A DNA stretch of 64,000 nucleotides from Clostridiaceae bacterium BRH_c20a (GCA_000961765.1 LADT01000002.1:88284-152283); one strand, 5' to 3'. Shown: positions 1 through 8,913, counted from the first letter of the stretch. Translations and numbers: made by a program. Notes: generated by a model from the letters alone, not told the origin.

Positions 1-330
1 AGCTAATAAAAAATTCATCAATGGACCTGCAATAACAACACCTGCTCTTTGAGCCACTGATTTACTACTAAAACGTCCCGGGTCATTAGCTGTCAAAATA
101 TCCTCTTCTTCAATTCCTGATTCACCGGTCATTTTAACATATCCGCCAATGGGTAAAATTCGGATTGAGTAGAGTGTTTCTCCTTTTTGAACAGAATAGG
201 CTTTAGGTCCCATACCAATGCTAAATTCTTCTACTCGAATTCCTACGAATTTAGCTACTATAAAGTGTCCGAATTCATGGACAAATATCAATAAACCAAA
301 AATAATTATTGCTAAAAAAGCTGTCTGCAA
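1..330 (-). CDS. rseP: RseP/RasP-family site-2 protease, N-terminal part
   Basis: Intramembrane zinc metalloprotease that cleaves membrane-anchored anti-sigma factors and remnant signal peptides. The visible 110 residues contain the zinc motif HEFGH at residues 18-22 in the first membrane helix, followed by the conserved G-G-Y-V-K-M segment near residue 62 and the beginning of the second hydrophobic region. The rest lies beyond the window edge. The start is a TTG at 328-330, preceded by a GAGGTG ribosome-binding site. It follows dxr by only 6 bases, the usual dxr-rseP order of Firmicutes, so it is probably cotranscribed with uppS-cdsA-dxr. Confidence 0.93.
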   Translation of the reverse strand, partial: MQTAFLAIIIFGLLIFVHEFGHFIVAKFVGIRVEEFSIGMGPKAYSVQKGETLYSIRILPIGGYVKMTGESGIEEEDILTANDPGRFSSKSVAQRAGVVIAGPLMNFLLA

Positions 331-336
331 TTTTAA

Positions 337-1485
337 TCACCTCATATTTTTATACTGTCTGCTTTCCATTCTAGCCCAATTATCCACTTCCAGCAAATCC
401 TCTAAACTATATTCTAAAAAAGGATTATGTTTTTCTAACACTGTCTCAATCAAAACAGGAATTTCTAAAAAAGAAATTCTTTCCTCTAAAAAAAGCTCAA
501 CTGCAACCTCATTAGCTGCATTTAAAACAATGGGTAATGTTTCTCCTCGTTTGCCAACATGATACGCTAAACTTAAACAAGGAAATTTAGCATGGTCCGG
601 GGCAAAAAACTCCAGTTTTTGAATTTGGGTTAAGTCTAGTTTTGGAAAGGAGTTATTGATACGATTAGGATATGTTAGAGCATATTGAATAGGAACCTTC
701 ATATCAGGCAGACCTAAATGAGCTAAAAATGATCCATCACCATACTGAACCATTGAATGAATAATACTTTGCGGATGTATAACAACATCAATTTTATCAT
801 AAGCCACATTAAATAACCAATGGGCTTCAATTACCTCTAAACCTTTATTCATTAATGTTGCAGAATCAATGGTTATTTTTTTGCCCATATTCCAGTTGGG
901 ATGTTTTAGCGCTTCTTTAGGTTTAACATTGTATAAATCTTCATGCTTGTAAGTCCAGAAGGGTCCACCAGAAGCGGTAAGTATAATCTTTTCCAAGGAC
1001 TGGCTATCTGGTTCTAAACACTGCATTATTGCAGAATGTTCACTATCAACCGGTATTATTTCTGCTCCTGTTTTAACCTTAATTCGCTCTGCTAGGTACC
1101 CTGCTGCAACAATGGTTTCTTTATTAGCCAGTGCTACATTAATTCCTAACTCTAAGGCCTTTAGAGTAGGCTGTATGCCACTAGCACCAGATATGGCTGC
1201 CACTACTAAGTCAAGTTCTGTTTCAACTAAACTACGAAGAATTCCATCTATCCCCAACATTACATTTATGGGTAAATGCTCTAAAGCAGCTTTTGCTTTA
1301 TGAAAGCTTCCTTCATCGGTAAGAATCACAAATTGGGGCTGGTATTTAAGGGCCTGTTGGATAATTAGTTCAGTATTTTTATGGGCAGATAGAATTTGTA
1401 TTTTAAATCCCTTGATTTCATCAATTACTTGTAAGGTTTGAGTTCCTATAGAACCGGTACTACCTAAAAGGGCAATGTTTTTCAA
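337..1485 (-). CDS. dxr: 1-deoxy-D-xylulose 5-phosphate reductoisomerase
   Basis: Second step of the non-mevalonate isoprenoid pathway: converts deoxyxylulose phosphate to 2-C-methylerythritol 4-phosphate with NADPH and a divalent metal. The 382 residues are full length. Visible are the N-terminal nucleotide loop GSTGSIG (8-14), the NKE motif (121-123), the metal and substrate segment with D147, E149, H150 and S151, and the later N-K-G-L-E-V-I-E-A-H-W stretch. The start is TTG with a GGAGAAG site. It lies between cdsA and rseP, so isoprenoid precursor supply is grouped with uppS, which uses it. Confidence 0.97.
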   Translation of the reverse strand: MKNIALLGSTGSIGTQTLQVIDEIKGFKIQILSAHKNTELIIQQALKYQPQFVILTDEGSFHKAKAALEHLPINVMLGIDGILRSLVETELDLVVAAISGASGIQPTLKALELGINVALANKETIVAAGYLAERIKVKTGAEIIPVDSEHSAIMQCLEPDSQSLEKIILTASGGPFWTYKHEDLYNVKPKEALKHPNWNMGKKITIDSATLMNKGLEVIEAHWLFNVAYDKIDVVIHPQSIIHSMVQYGDGSFLAHLGLPDMKVPIQYALTYPNRINNSFPKLDLTQIQKLEFFAPDHAKFPCLSLAYHVGKRGETLPIVLNAANEVAVELFLEERISFLEIPVLIETVLEKHNPFLEYSLEDLLEVDNWARMESRQYKNMR

Positions 1486-1543
1486 TTTATCTTCTCCTTC
1501 GTTTATTTTTTGCTTGTATAAACGACTTATTATTCACCCCATC

Positions 1544-2332
1544 TTATTTATCCAAAAAAATTAATAGATAAAATAATGCAGGTGCTGTTAATATTGTACT
1601 ATCAAATCGATCTAAAATACCTCCATGGCCAGGAATTATTTTACCTGAATCTTTTATTCCTGCTAATCTTTTAAAACAGCTTTCTGCCAGGTCTCCTACT
1701 TGCCCTAGTACAGAGATTAAAAATGCTGTAACAAATAAGATAGGTAATGTAAAGATTGGGAAGAAAATATTGAACATAAACGCAGCCAGCAGACTTAATA
1801 ACAAGCCTCCTATTGCGCCTTCAATAGTCTTATTTGGGCTTACCAGTGGGGCTAGTTTTGTCTTTCCTAAAAACCTGCCGGCAAAGTAAGCTCCTGTATC
1901 AGTTGACCAGATTACTAAAAATAAATATATTAAAACAAGTGCACCATTAGGAATATTCCTTAATAAAACTATGTGGGTTAATGACCAACCAACATATATT
2001 AAGATAAAAATGCTAGCTGCAATGTCCTCTAAATTGATCTTTGGGTATTTTAATACAGAAAGAAATAAAATAATTAAAAAACTTAATCCCAATCCATAAT
2101 TAAACCAGTTTGCAGATTGGGTCCAAGCACCCCAGATCAGGACTAACTCACCTAATATTATTGGAAACATAAGTATTTTATTGCCTCTATTCTTTAACAT
2201 TGCTTTAAATTCAAATGTACCATTAATAATTAGAAATAAAACAGCTAATGCTAACCAACTCTCACCTATTGATATGATAAAAACCAACAAGGGTATACCT
2301 ATTAATGCACTAACAATTCTTAACCACAGCAT
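1544..2332 (-). CDS. cdsA: Phosphatidate cytidylyltransferase
   Basis: Makes CDP-diacylglycerol from phosphatidic acid and CTP, the branch point of phospholipid synthesis, in the cytoplasmic membrane. The 262 residues form seven or eight hydrophobic helices. The family signature is near the C-terminus: S-T-D-T-G-A-Y, then K-D-S-G-K-I-I-P-G-H-G-G-I-L-D-R-F-D. The ATG start follows a GTGGTG site. It begins 13 bases after the uppS stop, so the two genes are in one operon. Confidence 0.96.
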   Translation of the reverse strand: MLWLRIVSALIGIPLLVFIISIGESWLALAVLFLIINGTFEFKAMLKNRGNKILMFPIILGELVLIWGAWTQSANWFNYGLGLSFLIILFLSVLKYPKINLEDIAASIFILIYVGWSLTHIVLLRNIPNGALVLIYLFLVIWSTDTGAYFAGRFLGKTKLAPLVSPNKTIEGAIGGLLLSLLAAFMFNIFFPIFTLPILFVTAFLISVLGQVGDLAESCFKRLAGIKDSGKIIPGHGGILDRFDSTILTAPALFYLLIFLDK

Positions 2333-2345
2333 GATTACACCACAC

Positions 2346-3104
2346 TTAACTAAAATTTAATCCACCAAATCTTCTCTCACGATTTTGGAAATCATATATA
2401 GCATCAACTAGATGCTGGGGCTTAAAATCAGGCCATAATACATTAGTAACCCAAAATTCAGTATATGCCAGCTGCCATAAAAGGAAATTGCTAATTCGCA
2501 TTTCCCCGGAAGGCCGAATCATCAGGTCGGGGTCTGGCTGATTATGGGTATATAAGAATTGTCCTATTAGCTCTTCATTAATTTCTTCACAAGTTAATTC
2601 ACCCTTTTTTATCTTTTGACAAATCAAGCTTACAGCCTGAGTTATTTCAGTCCTGCCTCCGTAATTTAGAGCAACGTTTAAAACTAGTTTATCATTTTCT
2701 TGGGTACTATTTCTTGCATTGATTATATATTCCAATGTTTTTTCCGGTAAATCTTCAATTTTGCCAATAGGATTGATTCTTACACCATTCCTATGTAAAA
2801 TATCCAGTTCTCTTTGGATGTATTCAATAATTAAGTTCATTAAAGTGCTAACCTCTTCTTTGGGTCGTTTCCAGTTTTCGGTAGAAAAGGCATATACAGT
2901 TAAGTAAGGTATTTTTATATCTAAACAAAACTGAACAATATTTTTAAGGGACTCCACGCCGGCACGATGTCCAGCTACCCTAGGCAGCCCTCTCTTAGAA
3001 GCCCATCTGCCATTACCATCCATAATTATGGCGATATGCTTTGGCAATGGTTTAGCTAGTATATCCTCTTTATTAATAGATTTTTTCCTAGAAAAAAAAG
3101 CCAT
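2346..3104 (-). CDS. uppS: Undecaprenyl (isoprenyl) diphosphate synthase
   Basis: Cis-prenyltransferase that elongates farnesyl diphosphate to the C55 lipid carrier for cell-wall synthesis. The catalytic aspartate is in IIMDGNGRWA (Asp29), followed by the H-R-A-G segment and the C-terminal R-P-S-G-E-x-R-x-S-N-F-L-L-W-Q signature. I place the start at the ATG at 3104, giving 252 residues. An in-frame GTG 12 bases upstream overlaps the GGAGG ribosome-binding site and is unlikely to be used. An intrinsic terminator sits 40 bases upstream, so uppS either has its own promoter or is fed by read-through from frr. Confidence 0.96.
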   Translation of the reverse strand: MAFFSRKKSINKEDILAKPLPKHIAIIMDGNGRWASKRGLPRVAGHRAGVESLKNIVQFCLDIKIPYLTVYAFSTENWKRPKEEVSTLMNLIIEYIQRELDILHRNGVRINPIGKIEDLPEKTLEYIINARNSTQENDKLVLNVALNYGGRTEITQAVSLICQKIKKGELTCEEINEELIGQFLYTHNQPDPDLMIRPSGEMRISNFLLWQLAYTEFWVTNVLWPDFKPQHLVDAIYDFQNRERRFGGLNFS

Positions 3105-3142
3105 TATAACCTCCACTTTTACTGTCTTTTCCTTATATATAA

Positions 3143-3180
3143 TATAAGAAAACCCCCTTTATGTAAACTATAGGGGGTTT
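3143..3180 (-). terminator. Intrinsic terminator upstream of uppS
   Basis: Read on the minus strand, AAACCCCC pairs with GGGGGTTT (8 bp) and is followed by TTTTCTT. It closes the rpsB-tsf-pyrH-frr unit, or attenuates it before uppS. Confidence 0.8.
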
Positions 3181-3199
3181 ATATGAGAAATTATAAAGC

Positions 3200-3290
3200 C
3201 GAACTTGTTCAGATGGAGTTTTGACTCCACCTGAACTTAGGGAGACTTATCCTAATTCCTTATCTCCCGCTTATAGAAGCGGGAGTCTTA
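3200..3290 (-). repeat. Double-hairpin element, possible IS200/IS605-type end remnant
   Basis: Two strong inverted repeats stand in tandem. CTCCCGCTT/AAGCGGGAG (3264-3285) has a 4-base loop. A 13-bp stem GTTCAGGTGGAGT/ACTCCATCTGAAC (3207-3236, one G-T pair) has a CAAA loop. The segment supplies the last codons of the small gene at 3271-3492. Such hairpins resemble the downstream ends of TnpB-encoding IS605-family elements, but no transposase or TnpB is present. The mobile-element origin is therefore inference. Confidence 0.45.
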
Positions 3291-3492
3291 TACGATTGGA
3301 TAAACCTAGCATATTGTTATGATAAGTAACAACTAATTCTACATTTTTAGGAAAACCTTCTCTTATTCTAACAATCTTAATGGCACCGGGCGGGTTATTT
3401 AAGTACTTTATATCATTAATATTATAGCCCAATTCTATCAATTCCTTTTGGGCATCTTCAAAATCACAAGCTAAAAGAGCATTTAGTTCCAT
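3271..3492 (-). CDS. Small conserved-type protein, C-terminus altered by hairpin element
   Basis: Protein of 73 residues lying 3 bases downstream of the frr stop, with a GGAG site. I do not recognise a named family. The middle (about residues 30-57) reads like one small alpha/beta module: N-N-P-P-G-A, then I-V-R-I-R, then V-E-L-V-V-T-Y. That is vaguely similar to a PASTA-like or ligand-binding repeat. The last nine residues are encoded by the hairpin element at 3264-3290, so the native end has probably been replaced. It may still be translated as part of the frr operon. Confidence 0.55.
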   Translation of the reverse strand: MELNALLACDFEDAQKELIELGYNINDIKYLNNPPGAIKIVRIREGFPKNVELVVTYHNNMLGLSNRIRLPLL

Positions 3493-3495
3493 GGC

Positions 3496-4053
3496 TTAAA
3501 TCTCCATTATCTCCTGTTCTTTATTACTAAGCACTTTATCCACCTCAGCAATATACTTATCCGTTACTTTTTGTACGTCTTCTTGAGCCTTTTTGCCCTC
3601 ATCCTCAGTAATATCTTTAGATTTTTCTAAAGATTTAAAGTGATCATTTGCATCTCTACGAATATTTCTAATACCTACCCTAGCATCCTCGGCTTTTTTC
3701 TTAATAACTTTAACAAGCTCTTTTCTTCTTTCCTGCGTTAATTGGGGGATGATAATCCGAATAACAGTTCCATCACTTGAAGGATTTAATCCCAAGTCAG
3801 ATTTTAAAATCCCTCTTTCAATATTGGGAATAATACTCTTGTCCCAAGGCTGGATAACTAGGAGTCGGGCTTCAGGTGCATTTACATTAGCCATTTGGTT
3901 AATGGGTGTAGGTACACCATAATAATCAACCTGAACTTTTTCTAAGATAGCCGGATTTGCTTTACCTGCTCTTAAACTGGCAAAATCTTTTCGTAAAACT
4001 TCAATGGTTTTCTGCATTCTTTCTTCCGAATCCATAATAATTTCATCAATCAT
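3496..4053 (-). CDS. frr: Ribosome recycling factor
   Basis: Splits post-termination ribosomes together with EF-G. The 185 residues match the usual RRF length. The conserved core is present, including L-R-A-G-K-A-N-P and the R-R-D-A-N-D segment in the three-helix bundle. The start is the ATG at 4053, directly after a GGGAGGG ribosome-binding site. A longer in-frame reading upstream lies within pyrH and is not needed. The start overlaps the pyrH stop by 8 bases, implying translational coupling. Confidence 0.97.
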   Translation of the reverse strand: MIDEIIMDSEERMQKTIEVLRKDFASLRAGKANPAILEKVQVDYYGVPTPINQMANVNAPEARLLVIQPWDKSIIPNIERGILKSDLGLNPSSDGTVIRIIIPQLTQERRKELVKVIKKKAEDARVGIRNIRRDANDHFKSLEKSKDITEDEGKKAQEDVQKVTDKYIAEVDKVLSNKEQEIMEI

Positions 4054-4774
4054 TTTTTTCCCTCCCAACATAGGTTCCAATATTTTCACCCATTATTACT
4101 TTTTTAATATTACCTGTTTCATTAAGACTAAAAACAATTATTGGAATATTATTATCCATACAAAGGGATGTTGCAGTAGAATCCATAACACCAAGCCCTT
4201 TATTTAATACATCAATATAACCCAAGTCACTAAATTTTTTCGCACCAGGATTAGTAACTGGATCAGCATCATATACACCATCTACTTTTTTTGCCATTAA
4301 TATCACTTCTGCTTCAATTTCAGCTGCCCTTAAAGCCGCTGTAGTATCTGTAGAAAAATAGGGATTTCCTGTTCCTGCTGCAAAGATTACTACTCTGCCT
4401 TTCTCAAGATGGCGAATAGCTCTTCTTCTAATATATGGCTCGGCAATTTGCCGCATTTCGATGGCTGTTTGGACTCTGGTTACAACCTGGTGGTTTTCCA
4501 AAGCATCTTGTAAAGCTAAAGAGTTTATTACTGTTGCTAACATTCCCATATAATCTGCAGTGGCCCTATCCATTCCCCTCGAGCTGCCCGCAACACCTCG
4601 CCAAATATTACCGCCTCCTACTACTATGGCTACTTCTACTCCTATGTCAACAATTTCTGAGACTTGATGGGCGATAGAATTTAATATTTCTTGGTTTAAT
4701 CCATAACCAAAATCTCCGGCTAAGGCTTCTCCACTGAGCTTTACAATAACCCGTTTGTATTTAGGCTGATTCAT
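4046..4774 (-). CDS. pyrH: UMP kinase
   Basis: Phosphorylates UMP to UDP in pyrimidine nucleotide synthesis; an amino-acid-kinase-fold hexamer. The 242 residues include the N-terminal V-K-L-S-G-E-A-L loop, the G-G-G-N-I-W-R-G glycine-rich loop, the [13 protein letters not shown] segment and the [11 protein letters not shown] signature. The ATG is preceded by CTGGAGG. Standard position between tsf and frr. Confidence 0.97.
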   Translation of the reverse strand: MNQPKYKRVIVKLSGEALAGDFGYGLNQEILNSIAHQVSEIVDIGVEVAIVVGGGNIWRGVAGSSRGMDRATADYMGMLATVINSLALQDALENHQVVTRVQTAIEMRQIAEPYIRRRAIRHLEKGRVVIFAAGTGNPYFSTDTTAALRAAEIEAEVILMAKKVDGVYDADPVTNPGAKKFSDLGYIDVLNKGLGVMDSTATSLCMDNNIPIIVFSLNETGNIKKVIMGENIGTYVGREKND

Positions 4775-4840
4775 AAGGCATAATACCTCCAGTATATTAT
4801 CTTCTACATTTTACCTATAATTCCTTTTTTCTATTCCTTT

Positions 4841-4865
4841 AAAAAAGAGAACACAATGTGTTCTC
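4841..4865 (-). terminator. Intrinsic terminator after tsf
   Basis: On the minus strand GAGAACACA and GTGTTCTC form a palindromic stem followed by six T residues, 8 bases after the tsf stop. It probably separates or attenuates rpsB-tsf from pyrH-frr. Confidence 0.85.
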
Positions 4866-4872
4866 CTTGTGG

Positions 4873-5526
4873 CTATTTTTTATTAACTTCAGCCATTACT
4901 TCATCAGCAAAATTATCTTTTTTCTTTTCAATACCTTCACCTAATTCATACCGACTAAATCTACGAATATTGATATTTTCACCGATTTCGACAATAGCCT
5001 CGGATATCATTTTGCTTACTGTTTTATCACTGTCTTTGATAAATGGTTGTTCTAACAAACACACATCTTTATAATATTTTTCTATACGTCCTTCAACCAT
5101 TTTATCAACAATGCTTTCAGGTTTGCCTTCATTTAAAGCTTGAGCTCTCAATATTTCTTTTTCTTTTTCAATCAGTTCTTGAGGAACTTCTTCTTTTTTA
5201 ATAAATTCCGGTTTGCTTGCAGCAATTTGCATAGCTACATTTCTCGCTAATTCTTGAAATTTCTCGGTTTTAGCAACAAAATCCGTTTCACAGTTTACTT
5301 CAACTAAAACACCAATTTTACCACCCATATGTATATAAGAAGCAACAACTCCTTCAGCAGCAATTCTACCTGACTTTTTAGCTGCCGCCGCTAAACCTTT
5401 TTCCCTTAGGTATTCTATTGCCTTTTCTATATTTCCATTGGTTTCCACAAGAGCTTTTTTGCAATCCATCATTCCCGCACCGGTTGTTTCTCTCAATTCT
5501 TTTACCATTCCAGCAGAAATAGTCAT
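4873..5526 (-). CDS. tsf: Elongation factor Ts
   Basis: Guanine nucleotide exchange factor for EF-Tu. I place the start at the ATG at 5526 (217 residues), preceded by AAGGGGG. The protein opens with the UBA-like domain and the [14 protein letters not shown] signature (13-26), then the core with E-T-D-F-V-A. An upstream in-frame extension would be encoded by the rpsB-tsf hairpin and is rejected. The C-terminal domain is compact, as in other Firmicutes. Confidence 0.97.
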   Translation of the reverse strand: MTISAGMVKELRETTGAGMMDCKKALVETNGNIEKAIEYLREKGLAAAAKKSGRIAAEGVVASYIHMGGKIGVLVEVNCETDFVAKTEKFQELARNVAMQIAASKPEFIKKEEVPQELIEKEKEILRAQALNEGKPESIVDKMVEGRIEKYYKDVCLLEQPFIKDSDKTVSKMISEAIVEIGENINIRRFSRYELGEGIEKKKDNFADEVMAEVNKK

Positions 5527-5555
5527 ATAAGTACCCCCTTTTATTTTTTCATTTG

Positions 5556-5609
5556 GTAAAAAGAAGGGGTAGCCACAACTGGGGTCCCTGTTCCCCGTTT
5601 GGTTACCCC
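5556..5609 (-). terminator. rpsB-tsf intergenic terminator/attenuator hairpin
   Basis: On the minus strand a long G/C-rich hairpin forms, with outer GGGGTA/TACCCC, an extended CCA pairing and inner GGGG/CCCC. It is followed by TTCTTTTT and lies between rpsB and tsf. It probably sets the rpsB:tsf transcript ratio. Stem pairing was checked by eye only. Confidence 0.65.
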
Positions 5610-5623
5610 CTTTATACAATGTG

Positions 5624-6331
5624 TTATTCTCCAGCCGCTAGATTAGCATCACTTTGTTTAGCTTCTAAAACCGCATCTGACATAACAGATGAAAGTAATT
5701 TAACTGCTCTAATAGCATCATCATTACCAGGAATCACATAATCAATTTCATCCGGGTCACAGTTAGTATCAACTATTGCAACAACTGGTATACCTAACCT
5801 TTTTGCTTCTGCAACAGCAATACGTTCTTTTCTCGGGTCAATAACGAAAAGTGCACCTGGAAGTTGTGGCATATTCTTGATACCACCTAAAAATCTTTCC
5901 AAACGTTCGCTTTCAGCCCTTAACTTAATTACTTCTTTTTTGGGTAAAACGGACATTGTACCGTCTTCTTCCATTTTTTCTAGTTCAAAAAGACGATCAA
6001 TCCGTTTTTTAATAGTATTATAGTTGGTCAGCATTCCGCCCAACCATCTTTCATTAACAAAATATTCTCCACATCTTATGGCTTCATCTTTTACAGTTTC
6101 CTGAGCTTGCTTTTTTGTACCTACAAAGAGAATGGGCTTTCCGTCCATTGCTACTTCACGAACAAATTCATATGCTTCAACTACTTTTTTTACAGTCTTT
6201 TGTAAATCAATAATATAAATACCATTCCGCTCGGCAAATATATATGGAGCCATTTTGGGATTCCAGCGTCTTGTTTGATGTCCAAAATGAACGCCTGCTT
6301 CTAAAAGTTGTTTCATGGAGACTATAGCCAT
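5624..6331 (-). CDS. rpsB: 30S ribosomal protein S2
   Basis: Small-subunit ribosomal protein of 235 residues. Diagnostic segments are the N-terminal [37 protein letters not shown] and the [14 protein letters not shown] segment. The ATG follows a strong AAGGAGGTG site. It is the first gene of the rpsB-tsf-pyrH-frr group and has its own promoter and about 110 bases of leader. Its position downstream of the flagellar block and swrB-like gene matches Bacillus. Confidence 0.98.
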   Translation of the reverse strand: MAIVSMKQLLEAGVHFGHQTRRWNPKMAPYIFAERNGIYIIDLQKTVKKVVEAYEFVREVAMDGKPILFVGTKKQAQETVKDEAIRCGEYFVNERWLGGMLTNYNTIKKRIDRLFELEKMEEDGTMSVLPKKEVIKLRAESERLERFLGGIKNMPQLPGALFVIDPRKERIAVAEAKRLGIPVVAIVDTNCDPDEIDYVIPGNDDAIRAVKLLSSVMSDAVLEAKQSDANLAAGE

Positions 6332-6384
6332 TGTTTCGGCACCTCCTTTCCTCGTTGGTTTTTTTCCTCCGCCTTCTTCAACTC

Positions 6385-6414
6385 TATTTTAGACCTAAGC
6401 GGCACCCTAAAATA
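6385..6414 (-). promoter_or_regulatory. Hairpin in rpsB leader, candidate S2 autoregulatory element
   Basis: On the minus strand, TATTTTAG pairs with CTAAAATA around a G/C-rich 14-base loop, in the leader between the predicted promoter and rpsB. Ribosomal-protein leaders often bind their own product. That role here is inference. Confidence 0.4.
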
Positions 6415-6447
6415 AATCCAAAGACGTGTGTAGTAACACCAAAAGTT

Positions 6448-6476
6448 ATTTTATCACAGTAGATTAATTTAAGCAA
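6448..6476 (-). promoter_or_regulatory. Predicted sigma-A promoter of rpsB
   Basis: On the minus strand TTGCTT (6471-6476) and TAAAAT (6448-6453) are spaced by 17 bases, with TGTG just before the -10. Transcription would start about 110 bases before rpsB. This lets rpsB be expressed independently of the flagellar operon. Confidence 0.6.
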
Positions 6477-6533
6477 TATCTTATTCCGGAAATTATCAGT
6501 AAATTATCAGTAAAGGGAGTAAACATAAGTATA

Positions 6534-6980
6534 TTATAAAGCATCATCACTATATAGATGTAAAACCATAGAGACTTGGTCTTGCCCAACCCCTAAGTTT
6601 TGAGAAATATCTTTAATACTCCAGCCTGCTTTAGCTAATTGGAGCATCGATTGTTGTTTTGGCGACATCTTTAATTCATATGCTTTCTTTTCCTTTTTAT
6701 TATTACGAATATTTCTAGTAGTAATTGGTCTATTAGCATTTGGAATTTCCATTGAGGTCTTTTCAATATCAATTAAAACTTCTTTGCCTTTTTCAATTTT
6801 TTGCTCTAATTCATTTAACATTTCATCAGAAATTTTCATGTACTGCTCATAAAGTTTTTCTAAATTACTCTCGATGGCTTTAGCTTCAGCAATAGCTTTT
6901 AAGAATACATTTGCATGCATCCTCATAAATAGCCAAACTATCAGCAAAGTTGTTAAAACTCCTAAAATATATCCTATCAT
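6534..6980 (-). CDS. swrB: SwrB/YlxL-like membrane-anchored flagellar accessory protein
   Basis: Protein of 148 residues with one N-terminal membrane helix (about 2-19), a coiled-coil region (about 30-75), a basic linker and a C-terminal helix-turn-helix-like end (about 105-145, with W-S-I-K-D-I-S-Q-N-L-G-V-G). This architecture and its place between the sigD group and rpsB match SwrB of B. subtilis. SwrB promotes assembly of the flagellar export apparatus on the FliF/FliG/FliM base. Sequence identity is likely low, so the assignment rests on architecture and synteny. The ATG follows a TAGGTG site. Confidence 0.7.
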   Translation of the reverse strand: MIGYILGVLTTLLIVWLFMRMHANVFLKAIAEAKAIESNLEKLYEQYMKISDEMLNELEQKIEKGKEVLIDIEKTSMEIPNANRPITTRNIRNNKKEKKAYELKMSPKQQSMLQLAKAGWSIKDISQNLGVGQDQVSMVLHLYSDDAL

Positions 6981-6988
6981 TTTTTCAC

Positions 6989-7312
6989 CTATATATGAAT
7001 ATCTAATATATTACCTAGATGTTTTGGTGAGATTTCTTCTTTCTCTTCTTTCTCTTCTTGCTCCCTTGGTTTAGATGAATTGTTTCGCCTTTTAGACCCA
7101 TCTTCATTAGATTCTTTGTTATTATCCATTATTTTTGTTTCACTATACTCTGATTTGTTTACAGAGATTTCTCTAACATTAATATCTCGGCGCAGCTCAA
7201 CTCCGGTATGGTGACTTTGATTCTGTTGATGTTGTAATTGTAATTGCTGAATTTTACCTACATCGTGACTTCGAGGAACGAGGACCTGCATATCTATAGC
7301 TTTTAAAGACAT
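6989..7312 (-). CDS. Uncharacterised hydrophilic protein of the flagellar operon
   Basis: Protein of 107 residues with no recognised domain. The first 15 residues (M-S-L-K-A-I-D-M-Q-V-L-V-P-R-S) look structured and conserved. The rest is Q-, N-, E- and K-rich and predicted disordered, with a glutamine/histidine stretch near 22-35 and a highly charged E-E-K-E-E-K-E-E run near 85. It sits between fapA and the swrB-like gene with 5-9 base gaps, so it is in the same operon. A regulatory or scaffold role in motility is a guess from context. Confidence 0.6.
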   Translation of the reverse strand: MSLKAIDMQVLVPRSHDVGKIQQLQLQHQQNQSHHTGVELRRDINVREISVNKSEYSETKIMDNNKESNEDGSKRRNNSSKPREQEEKEEKEEISPKHLGNILDIHI

Positions 7313-7317
7313 TCATT

Positions 7318-8820
7318 TCACTCCCCTTTTTCATCATCTAAAGGAGAAATACTGATATCTACACCTTTTTGCCGCAACATAACCTTATATTGTTCCGTAG
7401 TAAAATGTTTATTAGCCCGCCCGATAACGACATTTACTCCGCAATTAATTACTCCTGATACTTTAATATATCCGTCTTCAAGTTCCTTAATTTGCTCCTC
7501 TAGCTTTTGTTTAATTAAGGATAAATCTTCCTCCTGTTTTTCTAATTGACTTTTTGTGAGAAGTAATTTAGTTAATAATGTATTTTTATCTGCAGGAAGA
7601 TTGCCTATTTTTTCTTTTAAGTCGCCTAAAAGTTTTATTCCTTTCACTGTTTTTTCATAGTTTCCTTTTGAATGTACAAGTTGTCCACAGACATCTTTAT
7701 ATTCTAAACGCAGTTCCGGTTTTAGTCCGACTTCTATAGTTGTAAAAGTTGCAAGATTTGAACCCATATTTTTGCAAATCAGGGCTTTACCCGCCCGACA
7801 AATACCTCCTACTACTAAACCTTTTCTTCCACCAACCTGTATTGTTGATCCACTGTTTACAATGCTATGCATAACTGCTTCATTAACTATAACATCTTCA
7901 CCAGCACTGATATGGGCATATTCCACGAAATTACAGTAAACACTACCTGAAGCTTCGACTTGACTCTTTTTTAGTCCCCTGACTCCTTTTTTGATAAAAA
8001 TATTCCCGGAAGCAAAAACGTGTCCACCTTCTACACTCCCGTATATTTCCACATCACCCTTGGCTTTAACACTAAAACCATCTTTAATATTACCTTTTAT
8101 CACTACATTTCCTACAAAATCAATATTCCCGGTAGAAAAATCAACATCACTGTTCACCTCAAAGACAGGTAGTACCGAAATCCGACGATCTGCTATTACA
8201 ACATGACCCTCACAGCTAGCATATCCTTTTAAACAATCTTCTGATAAGACTAAATTTTTACCTATAGGAAGAATAGCATCTTTTCCGTTTAAGGCAGGTA
8301 TCTCCCGTCCAGTAATTGTAATACCTGGCGTTCCTTTTGTTGCAGGGATTTTCTCAACTAGAAGTTGTCCTTTTTGTACGATTTGAATTAAACTAATATT
8401 ATAAAAATCCACTTTTCCATTTTCTAATTCCTTCGGTTTTATTTTTAACCCTTTTTCATGAAAATAGTATTTTATCTCTGCATTATTACCTGCCATTGGT
8501 TCGCGACCTTTGGCAATAGGCAGCCTTCTAACAAGCTTATTTTCTGCTATTGCAATCATAATTTTTACTTCATCAACACCATAGGTAACCCCTCTACTGA
8601 TTAACATACCTTTTATATCAGACAAATTTGTTTTCTGTTGACCCTCAATGGCTGGGAAAATCGTCAAATATGCGTTTAATAAATGTTCATCAACCTCAAC
8701 ATCAAATATTTCACCTAAATCTAAATTCAAACTATCAGTTAGCTTAAATGGCTCTAATGAATTTGCCGCAATCCATTGTTCCAGTGTTTGGTAGTTTATT
8801 TGTACTTTTCTTAATGTCAA
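7318..8820 (-). CDS. fapA: FapA-family (DUF342) polymer-binding protein
   Basis: FapA/DUF342 proteins affect flagellar assembly and polar recruitment. The central part (about 215-345) shows the repeating right-handed beta-helix pattern of V-I-K-G-N-I, V-E-I-Y-G-S-V and I-F-I-K-K-G-V. A coiled coil (about 385-455) and a short C-terminal domain follow. The first usable canonical start is TTG at 8820 (500 residues). The same frame stays open and looks coding for 32 further codons, up to an ATA at 8916. That ATA lies 9 bases after a perfect AGGAGGTG site. The true start is therefore uncertain. Confidence 0.85.
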   Translation of the reverse strand: MTLRKVQINYQTLEQWIAANSLEPFKLTDSLNLDLGEIFDVEVDEHLLNAYLTIFPAIEGQQKTNLSDIKGMLISRGVTYGVDEVKIMIAIAENKLVRRLPIAKGREPMAGNNAEIKYYFHEKGLKIKPKELENGKVDFYNISLIQIVQKGQLLVEKIPATKGTPGITITGREIPALNGKDAILPIGKNLVLSEDCLKGYASCEGHVVIADRRISVLPVFEVNSDVDFSTGNIDFVGNVVIKGNIKDGFSVKAKGDVEIYGSVEGGHVFASGNIFIKKGVRGLKKSQVEASGSVYCNFVEYAHISAGEDVIVNEAVMHSIVNSGSTIQVGGRKGLVVGGICRAGKALICKNMGSNLATFTTIEVGLKPELRLEYKDVCGQLVHSKGNYEKTVKGIKLLGDLKEKIGNLPADKNTLLTKLLLTKSQLEKQEEDLSLIKQKLEEQIKELEDGYIKVSGVINCGVNVVIGRANKHFTTEQYKVMLRQKGVDISISPLDDEKGE

Positions 8821-8913
8821 TTCTTTTTTTAGTATAGCTAGAACTGGTTCCCTGTCCTCAGTGTCCGTGGTTACATATAACCCATCTTTTTTTAATATAA
8901 ATCTATATAAGTC

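Noticed and set aside
3200..3290. TnpB guide RNA gene
   Set aside because: Hairpins are suggestive, but no TnpB or TnpA frame lies within the window; only a possible end remnant is claimed.
5527..5619. N-terminal extension of EF-Ts
   Set aside because: The extra residues come from the rpsB-tsf hairpin; the ATG at 5526 has a good ribosome-binding site and the family-standard N-terminus.
6489..6515. Tandem TTTACTGATAAT sequence upstream of rpsB
   Set aside because: Only two copies, AT-rich, no symmetry or known binding-site match; could be chance.
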